Shown in pieces: positions 48,901 through 61,203 of a stretch of 64,000 nt of DNA. Position 1 is the stretch's first letter. Every line of letters starts with the position of its first letter. The notes below the pieces were generated by a model that saw only the letters and a list, made by a program, of their open reading frames with translations, did not search any database and had not been told where the DNA came from. The stretch comes from Nemertoderma westbladi. Taxonomy: Eukaryota > Xenacoelomorpha > Nemertodermatida > Nemertodermatidae. The stretch is taken from positions 47,554-111,553 of the forward strand of contig JAUCBJ010001187.1 in assembly GCA_032718475.1 (NCBI GenBank). Reading direction: 5' to 3'. The position numbers and the translations under genes were made by a program.

Positions 48901-51900
48901 CATAGCAGTGAGAAACCCTATAGATATTCAGTGTCCCACCTCCTATTATAGCAGTGAGTAACCCTATAGATATTCAGTGTCCCACCTCCTAACATAGCAG
49001 TGAGTAACCCTATAGATATTCAGTGTCCCACCTCCTATCGTAGCAGTGAGTAACCCTATAGATATTCAGTGTCCCACCTCCTATCATAGCAGTGAGAAAC
49101 CCTATAGATATTCAGTGTCCCGCCTCCTAACATAGCAGTGAGTAACCCTATAGATATTCAGTGTCCCACCTCCTATCATAGCAGTGAGTAAACCTATAGA
49201 TATTCAGTGTCCCACCTCCTAACATAGCAGTGAGTAACCCTATAGATATTCAGTGTCCCACCTCCTATCGTAGCAGTGAGTAACCCTATAGATATTCAGT
49301 GTCCCACCTCCTAACATAGCAGTGAGTAACCCTATAGATATTCAGTGTCCCACCTCCTAACAGTCCTAGCAGTGAGTAACCCTATAGATATTCAGTGTCC
49401 CACCTCCTAACATAGCAGTGAGTAACCCTATAGATATTCAGTGTCCCACCTCCTATCATAGCAGTGAGTAACCCTATAGATATTCAGTGTCCCACCTCCT
49501 ATCATAGCAGTGAGTAACCCTATAGATATTCAGTGTCCCACCTCCTATCATAGCAGTGAGTAACCCTATAGATATTCAGTGTCCCACCTCCTATCATAGC
49601 AGTGAGTAACCCTATAGATATTCAGTGTCCCACCTCCTATCATAGCAGTGAGTAACCCTATAGATATTCAGTGTCCCACCTCCTAACAGTCCTAGCAGTG
49701 AGTAACCCTATAGATATTCAGTGTCCCACCTCCTATCATAGCAGTGAGTAACCCTATAGATATTCAGTGTCCCACCTCCTAACAGTCCTAGCAGTGAGTA
49801 ACCCTATAGATATTCAGTGTCCCACCTCCTATCATAGCAATGAGTAACCCTATAGATATTCAGTGTCCCACCTCCTATTATAGCAGCGAGTAACCCTATA
49901 GATATTCAGTGTCCCACCTCCTATTATAGCAGTGAGTAACCCTATAGATATTCAGTGTCCCACCTCCTATCATAGCAGTGAGTAACCCTATAGATATTCA
50001 GTGTCCCACCTCCTATCATAGCAGTGAGTAACCCTATAGATATTCAGTGTCCCACCTCCTATCATAGCAGTGAGTAACCCTATAGATATTCAGTGTCCCA
50101 CCTCCTAACATAGCAGCGAGTAACCCTATAGATATTCAGTGTCCCACCTCCTATCATAGCAGTGAGTAACCCTATAGATATTCAGTGTCCCACCTCCTAA
50201 CATAGCAGCGAGTAACCCTATAGATATTCAGTGTCCCACCTCCTATTATAGCAGTGAGTATCCTATAGATATTCAGTGTCCCACCTCCTATCATAGCAGT
50301 GAGTAACCCTATAGATATTCAGTGTCCCACCTCCTATCATAGCAGTGAGTAACCCTATAGATATTCAGTGTCCCACCTCCTATCATAGCAGTGAGTAACC
50401 CTATAGATATTCAGTGTCCCACCTCCTATTATAGCAGCGAGTAACCCTATAGATATTCAGTGTCCCACCTCCTATTATAGCAGTGAGTAACCCTATAGAT
50501 ATTCAGTGTCCCACCTCATATCATAGCAGTGAGTAACCCTATAGATATTCAGTGTCCCACCTCCTAACATAGCAGTGAGTAACCCTATAGATATTCAGTG
50601 TCCCACCTCCTATTATAGCAGTGAGTAACCCTATAGATATTCAGTGTCCCACCTCCTATCATAGCAGTGAGTAACCCTATAGATATTCAGTGTCCCACCT
50701 CCTATCATAGCAGTGAGTAACCCTATAGATATTCAGTGTCCCACCTCCTAACATAGCAGTGAGAAACCCTATAGATATTCAGTGTCCCACCTCCTATCAT
50801 AGCAGTGAGTAACCCTATAGATATTCAGTGTCCCACCTCCTATCATAGCAGTGAGTAACCCTATAGATATTCAGTGTCCCACCTCCTAACATAGCAGTGA
50901 GTAACCCTATAGATATTCAGTGTCCCACCTCCTATTATAGCAGTGAGTAACCCTATAGATATTCAGTGTCCCACCTCCTATCATAGCAGTGAGTAACCCT
51001 ATAGATATTCAGTGTCCCACCTCCTATCATAGCAGTGAGTAACCCTATAGATATTCAGTGTCCCACCTCCTAACATAGCAGTGAGTAACCCTATAGATAT
51101 TCAGTGTCCCACCTCCTATCATAGCAGTGAGTAACCCTATAGATATTCAGTGTCCCACCTCCTATCGTAGCAGTGAGTAACCCTATAGATATTCAGTGTC
51201 CCACCTCCTAACATAGCAGTGAGTAACCCTATAGATATTCAGTGTCCCACCTCCTAACATAGCAGTGAGTAACCCTATAGATATTCAGTGTCCCACCTCC
51301 TAACAGTCCTAGCAGTGAGTAACCCTATAGATATTCAGTGTCCCACCTCCTAACATAGCAGTGAGTAACCCTATAGATATTCAGTGTCCCACCTCCTATC
51401 ATAGCAGTGAGTAACCCTATAGATATTCAGTGTCCCACCTCCTATCATAGCAGTGAGTAACCCTATAGATATTCAGTGTCCCACCTCCTATCATAGCAGT
51501 GAGTAACCCTATAGATATTCAGTGTCCCACCTCCTAACAGTCCCAGCAGGGAGTAACCCTATAGATATTCAGTGTCCCACCTCCTATCATAGCAGTGAGA
51601 AACCCTATAGATATTCAGTGTCCCGCCTCCTAACATAGCAGTGAGTAACCCTATAGATATTCAGTGTCCCACCTCCTATCATAGCAGTGAGTAACCCTAT
51701 AGATATTCAGTGTCCCACCTCCTAACATAGCAGTGAGTAACCCTATAGATATTCAGTGTCCCACCTCCTATCATAGCAGTGAGTAACCCTATAGATATTC
51801 AGTGTCCCACCTCCTTTCATAGCAGTGAGTAACCCTATAGATATTCAGTGTCCCACCTCCTAACATAGCAGTGAGTAACCCTATAGATATTCAGTGTCCC

Positions 51901-52300
51901 ACCTCCTATCATAGCAGTGAGAAACCCTATAGATATTCAGTGTCCCACCTCCTATTATAGCAGTGAGTAACCCTATAGATATTCAGTGTCCCACCTCCTA
52001 ACATAGCAGTGAGTAACCCTATAGATATTCAGTGTCCCACCTCCTATCGTAGCAGTGAGTAACCCTATAGATATTCAGTGTCCCACCTCCTATCATAGCA
52101 GTGAGAAACCCTATAGATATTCAGTGTCCCGCCTCCTAACATAGCAGTGAGTAACCCTATAGATATTCAGTGTCCCACCTCCTATCATAGCAGTGAGTAA
52201 ACCTATAGATATTCAGTGTCCCACCTCCTAACATAGCAGTGAGTAACCCTATAGATATTCAGTGTCCCACCTCCTATCGTAGCAGTGAGTAACCCTATAG
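30930..52300. repeat. Large nested satellite duplication, about 11.0 kb and 4.7 kb steps
   Basis: Markers at 30933, 31911 (CCCACATCC) and 32187 (CCCATCTCC) recur at 41957, 42935 and 43211, all +11,024 bp (219x46 + 19x50). Inside each half, markers at 33347 and 35291 recur at 38029 and 39973 (+4,682). The second half has an extra 2,392-bp (52-monomer) tandem duplication (TACTCAG at 43109 and 45501). Another step of about 3.0 kb links 48523 and 51532. The GTCCCAGC variant occurs only at 35291, 39973, 48523 and 51532 and traces the lineage. Confidence 0.8.
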
Positions 52301-55300
52301 ATATTCAGTGTCCCACCTCCTAACATAGCAGTGAGAAACCCTATAGATATTCAGCGTCCCACCTCCTATCATAGCAGTGAGTAACCCTATAGATATTCAG
52401 TGTCCCACCTCCTATTATAGCAGTGAGTAACCCTATAGATATTCAGTGTCCCACCTCCTAACATAGCAGTGAGAAACCCTATAGATATTCAGTGTCCCAC
52501 CGCCTATCATAGCAGTGAGTAACCCTATAGATATTCAGTGTCCCACCTCCTATTATAGCAGTGAGTAACCCTATAGATATTCAGTGTCCCACCTCCTATC
52601 ATAGCAGTGAGTAACCCTATAGATATTCAGTGTCCCACCTCCTAACATAGCAGTGAGTAACCCTATAGATATTCAGTGTCCCACCTCCTATCATAGCAGT
52701 GAGTAACCCTATAGATATTCAGTGTCCCACCTCCTAACATAGCAGTGAGTAACCCTATAGATATTCAGTGTCCCACCTCCTATCATAGCAGTGAGTAACC
52801 CTATAGATATTCAGTGTCCCACCTCCTATCATAGCAGTGAGTAACCCTATAGATATTCAGTGTCCCACCTCCTATCATAGCAGTGAGTAACCCTATAGAT
52901 ATTCAGTGTCCCACCTCCTAACATAGCAGTGAGTAACCCTATAGATATTCAGTGTCCCACCTCCTATCATAGCAGTGAGTAACCCTATAGATATTCAGTG
53001 TCCCACCTCCTAACATAGCAGTGAGTAACCCTATAGATATTCAGTGTCCCACCTCCTAACATAGCAGTGAGTAACCCTATAGATATTCAGTGTCCCACCT
53101 CCTATTATAGCAGTGAGTAACCCTATAGATATTCAGTGTCCCACCTCCTATTATAGCAGTGAGTAACCCTATAGATATTCAGTGTCCCACCTCCTATTAT
53201 AGCAGTGAGTAACCCTATAGATATTCAGTGTCCCACCTCCTAACATAGCAGTGAGTAACCCTATAGATATTCAGTGTCCCACCTCCTATCATAGCAGTGA
53301 GTAACCCTATAGATATTCAGTGTCCCACCTCCTAACATAGCAGTGAGTAACCCTATAGATATTCAGTGTCCCACCTCCTATCATAGCAGTGAGTAACCCT
53401 ATATATATTCAGTGTCCCACCTCCTATCATAGCAGTGAGTAACCCTATAGATATTCAGTGTCCCACCTCCTATCATAGCAGTGAGTAACCCTATAGATAT
53501 TCAGTGTCCCACCTCCTAACATAGCAGTGAGTAACCCTATAGATATTCAGTGTCCCACCTCCTAACATAGCAGTGAGTAACCCTATAGATATTCAGTGTC
53601 CCACCTCCTATTATAGCAGTGAGTAACCCTATAGATATTCAGTGTCCCGCCTCCTAACATAGCAGTGAGTAACCCTATAGATATTCAGTGTCCCACCTCC
53701 TAACATAGCAGTGAGTAACCCTATAGATATTCAGTGTCCCACCTCCTAACATAGCAGTGAGTAACCCTATAGATATTCAGTGTCCCGCCTCCTAACATAG
53801 CAGTGAGTAACCCTATAGATATTCAGTGTCCCACCTCCTATCATAGCAGTGAGTAACCCTATAGATATTCAGTGTCCCACCTCCTATCATAGCAGTGAGT
53901 AAACCTATAGATATTCAGTGTCCCACCTCCTATCATAGCAGTGAGTAACCCTATAGATATTCAGTGTCCCACCTCCTAACATAGCAGTGAGTAACCCTAT
54001 AGATATTCAGTGTCCCACCTCCTATTATAGCAGTGAGTAACCCTATAGATATTCAGTGTCCCACCTCCTATTATAGCAGTGAGTAACCCTATAGATATTC
54101 AGTGTCCCACCTCCTATCGTAGCAGTGAGTAAACCTATAGATATTCAGTGTCCCACCTCCTGTCATAGCAGTGAGTAACCCTATAGATATTCAGTGTCCC
54201 ACCTCCTAACATAGCAGTGAGTAACCCTATAGATATTCAGTGTCCCACCTCCTATCATAGCAGTGAGTAAACCTATAGATATTCAGTGTCCCACCTCCTA
54301 ACATAGCAGTGAGTAAACCTATAGATATTCAGTGTCCCACCTCCTATCGTAGCAGTGAGTAACCCTATAGATATTCAGTGTCCCACCTCCTATCGTAGCA
54401 GTGAGTAACCCTATAGATATTCAGTGTCCCACCTCCTGTCATAGCAGTGAGTAACCTTATAGATATTCAGTGTCCCACCTCCTATCATAGCAGTGAAAAA
54501 CCCTATAGATATTCAGTGTCCCACCTCCTAACATAGCAGTGAGTAACCCTATAGATATTCAGTGTCCCACCTCCTATCATAGCAGTGAGTAACCCTATAG
54601 ATATTCAGTGTCCCACCTCCTATCATAGCAGTGAGTAACCCTATAGATATTCAGTGTCCCACCTCCTATCATAGCAGTGAGTAACCTTATAGATATTCAG
54701 TGTCCCACCTCCTATCATAGCAGTGAGTAACCCTATAGATATTCAGTGTCCCACCTCCTATCATAGCAGTGAGTAACCCTATAGATATTCAGTGTCCCAC
54801 CTCCTATCATAGCAGTGAGTAACCCTATAGATATTCAGTGTCCCACCTCCTATCATAGCAGTGAGCAACCCTATAGATATTCAGTGTCCCACCTCCGATC
54901 ATAGCAGTGAGTAACCCTATAGATATTCAGTGTCCCACCTCCTAACAGTCCTAGCAGTGAGTAACCCTATAGATATTCAGTGTCCCACCTCCTATCATAG
55001 CAGTGAGAAACCCTATAGATATTCAGTGTCCCGCCTCCTAACATAGCAGTGAGTAACCCTATAGATATTCAGTGTCCCACCTCCTATCATAGCAGTGAGT
55101 AACCCTATAGATATTCAGTGTCCCACCTCCTAACATAGCAGTGAGTAACCCTATAGATATTCAGTGTCCCACCTCCTATCATAGCAGTGAGTAACCCTAT
55201 AGATATTCAGTGTCCCACCTCCTATCGTAGCAGTGAGTAACCCTATAGATATTCAGTGTCCCACCTCCTATCATAGCAGTGAGAAACCCTATAGATATTC

Positions 55301-58300
55301 AGTGTCCCGCCTCCTAACATAGCAGTGAGTAACCCTATAGATATTCAGTGTCCCACCTCCTATCATAGCAGTGAGTAACCCTATAGATATTCAGTGTCCC
55401 ACCTCCTATTATAGCAGTGAGTAACCCTATAGATATTCAGTGTCCCACCTCCTAACATAGCAGTGAGTAACCCTATAGATATTCAGTGTCCCACCTCCTA
55501 TCATAGCAGTGAGTAACCCTATAGATATTCAGTGTCCCACCTCCTAACAGTCCTAGCAGTGAGTAACCCTATAGATATTCAGTGTCCCACCTCCTATCAT
55601 AGCAGTGAGAAACCCTATAGATATTCAGTGTCCCGCCTCCTAACATAGCAGTGAGTAACCCTATAGATATTCAGTGTCCCACCTCCTATCATAGCAGTGA
55701 GTAACCCTATAGATATTCAGTGTCCCACCTCCTATCATAGCAGTGAGTAACCCTATAGATATTCAGTGTCCCACCTCCTAACATAGCAGTGAGTAACCCT
55801 ATAGATATTCAGTGTCCCACCTCCTATCATAGCAGTGAGTAACCCTATAGATATTCAGTGTCCCACCTCCTATTATAGCAGTGAGTAACCCTATAGATAT
55901 TCAGTGTCCCACCTCCTATCATAGCAGTGAGTAACCCTATAGATATTCAGTGTCCCACCTCCTATCATAGCAGTGAGTAACCCTATAGATATTCAGTGTC
56001 CCACCTCCTATCATAGCAGTGAGTAACCCTATAGATATTCAGTGTCCCACCTCCTATCATAGCAGTGAGTAACCCTATAGATATTCAGTGTCCCACCTCC
56101 GATCATAGCAGTGAGTAACCCTATAGATATTCAGTGTCCCACCTCCTATCATAGCAGTGAGTAACCCTATAGATATTCAGTGTCCCACCTCCTATCATAG
56201 CAGTGAGTAACCCTATAGATATTCAGTGTCCCACCTCCTATCATAGCAGTGAGTAACCCTATAGATATTCAGTGTCCCACCTGCTAACATAGCAGTGAGT
56301 AACCCTATAGATATTCAGTGTCCCACCTCCTATCATAGCAGTGAGTAACCCTATAGATATTCAGTGTCCCACCTCCTAACATAGCAGTGAGTAACCCTAT
56401 AGATATTCAGTGTCCCACCTCCTATCATAGCAGTGAGTAACCCTATAGATATTCAGTGTCCCACCTCCTATTATAGCAGTGAGTAACCCTATAGATATTC
56501 AGTGTCCCACCTCCTATTATAGCAGTGAGTAACCCTATAGATATTCAGTGTCCCACCTCCTATTATAGCAGTGAGTAACCCTATAGATATTCAGTGTCCC
56601 ACCTCCTATTATAGCAGTGAGTAACCCTATAGATATTCAGTGTCCCACCTCCTATCGTAGCAGTGAGTAAACCTATAGATATTCAGTGTCCCACCTCCTA
56701 TCATAGCAGTGAGTAACCCTATAGATATTCAGTGTCCCACCTCCTATTATAGCAGTGAGTAACCCTATAGATATTCAGTGTCCCACCTCCTATCATAGCA
56801 GTGAGTAACCCTATAGATATTCAGTGTCCCACCTCCTATCGTAGCAGTGAGTAAACCTATAGATATTCAGTGTCCCACCTCCTATCATAGCAGTGAGTAA
56901 CCCTATAGATATTCAGTGTCCCACCTCCTAACATAGCAGTGAGTAACCCTATAGATATTCAGTGTCCCACCTCCTATCATAGCAGTGAGTAACCCTATAG
57001 ATATTCAGTGTCCCACCTCCTATTATAGCAGTGAGTAACCCTATAGATATTCAGTGTCCCACCTCCTAACATAGCAGTGAGTAACCCTATAGATATTCAG
57101 TGTCCCACCTCCTATCATAGCAGTGAGTAACCCTATAGATATTCAGTGTCCCACCTCCTGTCATAGCAGTGAGTAACCCTATAGATATTCAGTGTCCCAC
57201 CTCCTAACATAGCAGTGAGTAACCCTATAGATATTCAGTGTCCCACCTCCTATCATAGCAGTGAGTAACCCTATAGATATTCAGTGTCCCACCTCCTAAC
57301 ATAGCAGTGAGTAACCCTATAGATATTCAGTGTCCCACCTCCTATCATAGCAGTGAGTAACCCTATAGATATTCAGTGTCCCACCTCCTAACATAGCAGT
57401 GAGTAACCCTATAGATATTCAGTGTCCCGCCTCCTAACAGTCCTAGCAGTGAGTATCCCTATAGATATTCAGTGTCCCGCCTCCTAACAGTCCTAGCAGT
57501 GAGTAACCCTATAGATATTCAGTGTCCCACCTCCTAACATAGCAGTGAGTAACCCTATAGATATTCAGTGTCCCACCTCCTATCATAGCAGTGAGTAACC
57601 CTATAGATATTCAGTGTCCCACCTCCTAACATAGCAGTGAGTAACCCTATAGATATTCAGTGTCCCACCTCCGATCATAGCAGTGAGTAACCCTATAGAT
57701 ATTCAGTGTCCCACCTCCTAACAGTCCTAGCAGTGAGTAACCCTATAGATATTCAGTGTCCCACCTCCTATCATAGCAGTGAGAAACCCTATAGATATTC
57801 AGTGTCCCGCCTCCTAACATAGCAGTGATTAAACCTATAGATATTCAGTGTCCCACCTCCGATCATAGCAGTGAGTAACCCTATAGATATTCAGTGTCCC
57901 ACCTCCTATCATAGCAGTGAGTAACCCTATAGATATTCAGTGTCCCACCTCCTATCATAGCAGTGAGTAACCCTATAGATATTCAGTGTCCCGCCTCCTA
58001 TCATAGCAGTGAGTAACCCTATAGATATTCAGTGTCCCACCTCCTAACATAGCAGTGAGTAACCCTATAGATATTCAGTGTCCCACCTCCTATCATAGCA
58101 GTGAGTAACCCTATAGATATTCAGTGTCCCACCTCCTAACATAGCAGTGAGTAACCCTATAGATATTCAGTGTCCCACCTCCTATTATAGCAGTGAGTAA
58201 CCCTATAGATATTCAGTGTCCCACCTCCTAACATAGCAGTGAGTAACCCTATAGATATTCAGTGTCCCACCTCCTATCATAGCAGTGAGAAACCCTATAG

Positions 58301-60147
58301 ATATTCAGTGTCCCACCTCCTATTATAGCAGTGAGTAACCCTATAGATATTCAGTGTCCCACCTCCTAACATAGCAGTGAGTAACCCTATAGATATTCAG
58401 TGTCCCACCTCCTATCATAGCAGTGAGAAACCCTATAGATATTCAGTGTCCCACCTCCTATTATAGCAGTGAGTAACCCTATAGATATTCAGTGTCCCAC
58501 CTCCTATTATAGCAGTGAGTAACCCTATAGATATTCAGTGTCCCACCTCCTATCATAGCAATGAGTAACCCTATAGATATTCAGTGTCCCACCTCCTAAC
58601 ATAGCAGTGAGTAACCCTATAGATATTCAGTGTCCCACCTCCTATCATAGCAGTGAGTAACCCTATAGATATTCAGTGTCCCACCTCCTATCATAGCAGT
58701 GAGTAACCCTATAGATATTCAGTGTCCCACCTCCTATTATAGCAGTGAGTAACCCTATAGATATTCAGTGTCCCACCTCCTATCATAGCAGTGAGTAACC
58801 CTATAGATATTCAGTGTCCCACCTCCTATCGTAGCAGTGAGTAACCCTATAGATATTCAGTGTCCCACCTGCTAACATAGCAGTGAGTAACCCTATAGAT
58901 ATTCAGTGTCCCACCTCCTATCATAGCAGTGAGTAACCCTATAGATATTCAGTGTCCCACCTCCTAACATAGCAGTGAGTAACCCTATAGATATTCAGTG
59001 TCCCAGCTCCTAACATAGCAGTGAGTAACCCTATAGATATTCAGTGTCCCACCTCCTAACATAGCAGTGAGTAACCCTATAGATATTCAGTGTCTCACCT
59101 CCTATTATAGCAGTGAGTAACCCTATAGATATTCAGTGTCCCACCTCCTATCATAGCAGTGAGTAACCCTATAGATATTCAGTGTCCCACCTCCTATCAT
59201 AGCAGTGAGTAACCCTATAGATATTCAGTGTCCCACCTCCTATTATAGCAGTGAGTAACCCTATAGATATTCAGTGTCCCAGCTCCTAACATAGCAGTGA
59301 GTAACCCTATAGATATTCAGTGTCCCACCTGCTAACATAGCAGTGAGTAACCCTATAGATATTCAGTGTCCCACCTCCTATCATAGCAGTGAGTAACCCT
59401 ATAGATATTCAGTGTCCCAGCTCCTAACATAGCAGTGAGTAACCCTATAGATATTCAGTGTCCCACCTCCTAACATAGCAGTGAGTAACCCTATAGATAT
59501 TCAGTGTCTCACCTCCTATTATAGCAGTGAGTAACCCTATAGATATTCAGTGTCCCACCTCCTATCATAGCAGTGAGTAACCCTATAGATATTCAGTGTC
59601 CCACCTCCTATCATAGCAGTGAGTAACCCTATAGATATTCAGTGTCCCACCTCCTATCATAGCAGTGAGTAACCCTATAGATATTCAGTGTCCCACCTCC
59701 TATTATAGCAGTGAGTAACCCTATAGATATTCAGTGTCCCACCTCCTATCATAGCAGTGAGTAACCCTATAGATATTCAGTGTCCCACCTCCTATTATAG
59801 CAGTGAGTAACCCTATAGATATTCAGTGTCCCACCTCCTATCATAACAGTGAGTAACCCTATAGATATTCAGTGTCCCACCTCCTAACAGTCCTAGCAGT
59901 GAGTAACCCTATAGATATTCAGTGTCCCACCTCCTATCATAGCAGTGAGTAACCCTATAGATATTCAGTGTCCCACCTCCTATTATAGCAGTGAGTAACC
60001 CTATAGATATTCAGTGTCCCACCTCCTAACATAGCAGTGAGTAACCCTATAGATATTCAGTGTCCCACCTCCAATCATAGCAGTGAGTAACCCTATAGAT
60101 ATTCAGTGTCCCACCTCCTAACATAGCAGTGAGTAACCCTATAGATA

Positions 60148-60169
60148 TTCCCATAGGATTCAATGGGAA
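60148..60169 (+). other. Hairpin at the right edge of the satellite
   Basis: TTCCCAT, 8-nt loop, ATGGGAA: a perfect 7-bp stem that starts within the last satellite bases and ends in unique flank. Confidence 0.5.
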
Positions 60170-60849
60170 AAGCTATTCAGCTGGAGGGCTAATACATCAC
60201 AATGTTTGTTTTCTCTCTGGGATAGAGTGAGATAGTAATAAACTTCTTGGCAAGTAATTCTCTGCAGTTTGGGTCTATCCATTCAATCAATCAATAGTAG
60301 TAGCTTACTTAAGCCCTCATGAGTACCAGCAGCAGCTGGTGCTTCTATCATTTAGTCTATGGCAATTTTCGTGTTTTGTGGCTATTTTCGAAATAAAAAA
60401 AAGACACGTTAATAATTTTTTTCGAAAGTTTTTTTACACATCCTGGGGTTGAGCTGCGTCGATTGATATAACTTTCATTGACGGACGAGCTATATTTTCG
60501 GAGGAGTTAACCCGATATCTCTATAAATATACATATATACATCTATATACATAGTGAATACTTTTACAGTAAGAAGTCCTAACGTTCTTCTAATTAATCA
60601 TGTTACTTGTAAAAGATGTGGAGTTCTTATAAATTGGTAGTTATAAATAATATATTTATTATGATTTGATTCACAATTGTTTTTCAAAGTGCTTTAATTT
60701 AACTGTGTTATAAAAAATGGCTTTTATAATATATATAATTTATTTATTTTTATAATGTATCATAAATATATATAATATTCATAAAAGGCCTAGAAGCAAC
60801 ATTTTTAATTCTGATCTCATTTTCAACATACATTTTAGTTATACTCTAC
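60151..60849. other. Intron between satellite and EGF exon
   Basis: No gene. Positions 60645-60790 closely match 63165-63310 (both contain ATGATTTGATTCACAATTG and TTTAATTTAACTGTGTT) and more loosely match 16961-17030 and 62295-62440. These are flanks carried along with duplicated EGF exons. The rest (60151-60640) is not recognised. Confidence 0.6.
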
Positions 60850-60972
60850 CTTGACAGTTTCTTCCATTTCCTGAGTATCCTTGTTTACAGCTACAACTGA
60901 ATGAACCATCTGTGTTGGTACAGTCGGCGTTGGCATGGCAATCATCAGTGTTAGTGAGGCATTCATTGTCGT
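60850..60972 (-). CDS. Calcium-binding EGF exon
   Basis: A 123-bp phase 1-1 exon. The acceptor is TATTATAG before 60972 and the donor is GTAGAGT at 60849-60843. It encodes one six-cysteine EGF module opening with DDNEC and including CTNTDGSFSCSC, the calcium-binding and hydroxylation consensus. It differs from the exon at 17106 by two bases and from that at 62448 by three. One of these gives CKQGYSG in place of the CNQGYSG of the other two. The next exon downstream in the gene is 43.6 kb away across the satellite. Confidence 0.9.
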
Positions 60973-61103
60973 CTATAATATATTACATTGAAAAAAAATA
61001 TTATGCATCTTCTTTGTTGGGAAATAAAATAGTCGGTAATGTATGTCTTGATTTATAAACTATTTTATATACCTGACTTCACTCCAACATCCTAGTAGTA
61101 GTA

Positions 61104-61203
61104 ATAATAAAAAATAATAAATATAATAAATAAATAAATAATAAATAAATTAATAAATAATAAATAAATAATAAATAAATAAATAATAAATAAATAAATA
61201 ATC
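61104..61203. repeat. (AATA/AAATAA)n microsatellite
   Basis: About 100 bp of A/T only, in imperfect TAAA/TAATAAA units. Confidence 0.9.

Larger units (their letters stand above)
20521..60150. repeat. 46-bp satellite array, about 858 monomers (39.6 kb)
   Basis: Head-to-tail monomers of 46 bp, for example 20567-20612. Key words are TCCCACCTCC, TAGCAGTGAGTAACCC and TATAGATATTCAGTG. I count 41 copies with a 4-bp insertion (AACA-GTCC-TAGCAG, 50 bp) and one 1-bp loss near 50261. With those corrections the length equals almost exactly 858 units. Common variants are CCCACC/CCCGCC, TATCATAG/TAACATAG/TATTATAG/TATCGTAG/TTTCATAG, and GAGTAACCC/GAGAAACCC/GAAAAACCC/GAGTAAACC. The first copy (20521-20566) is the most diverged at the left edge, and the last stops one base short. 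Because 46 is not a multiple of three and each frame meets a stop, it is not coding. It lies inside a 43.6-kb intron. Confidence 0.98.

Noticed and set aside
20521-60150. CRISPR-like array
   Set aside because: Repeats are contiguous with no unique spacers, and the context is eukaryotic.
20521-60150. Centromere identity of the satellite
   Set aside because: A 46-bp unit of this size could be centromeric, but no CENP-B-box-like motif is seen and it sits inside an apparent gene. There is no evidence either way from sequence.
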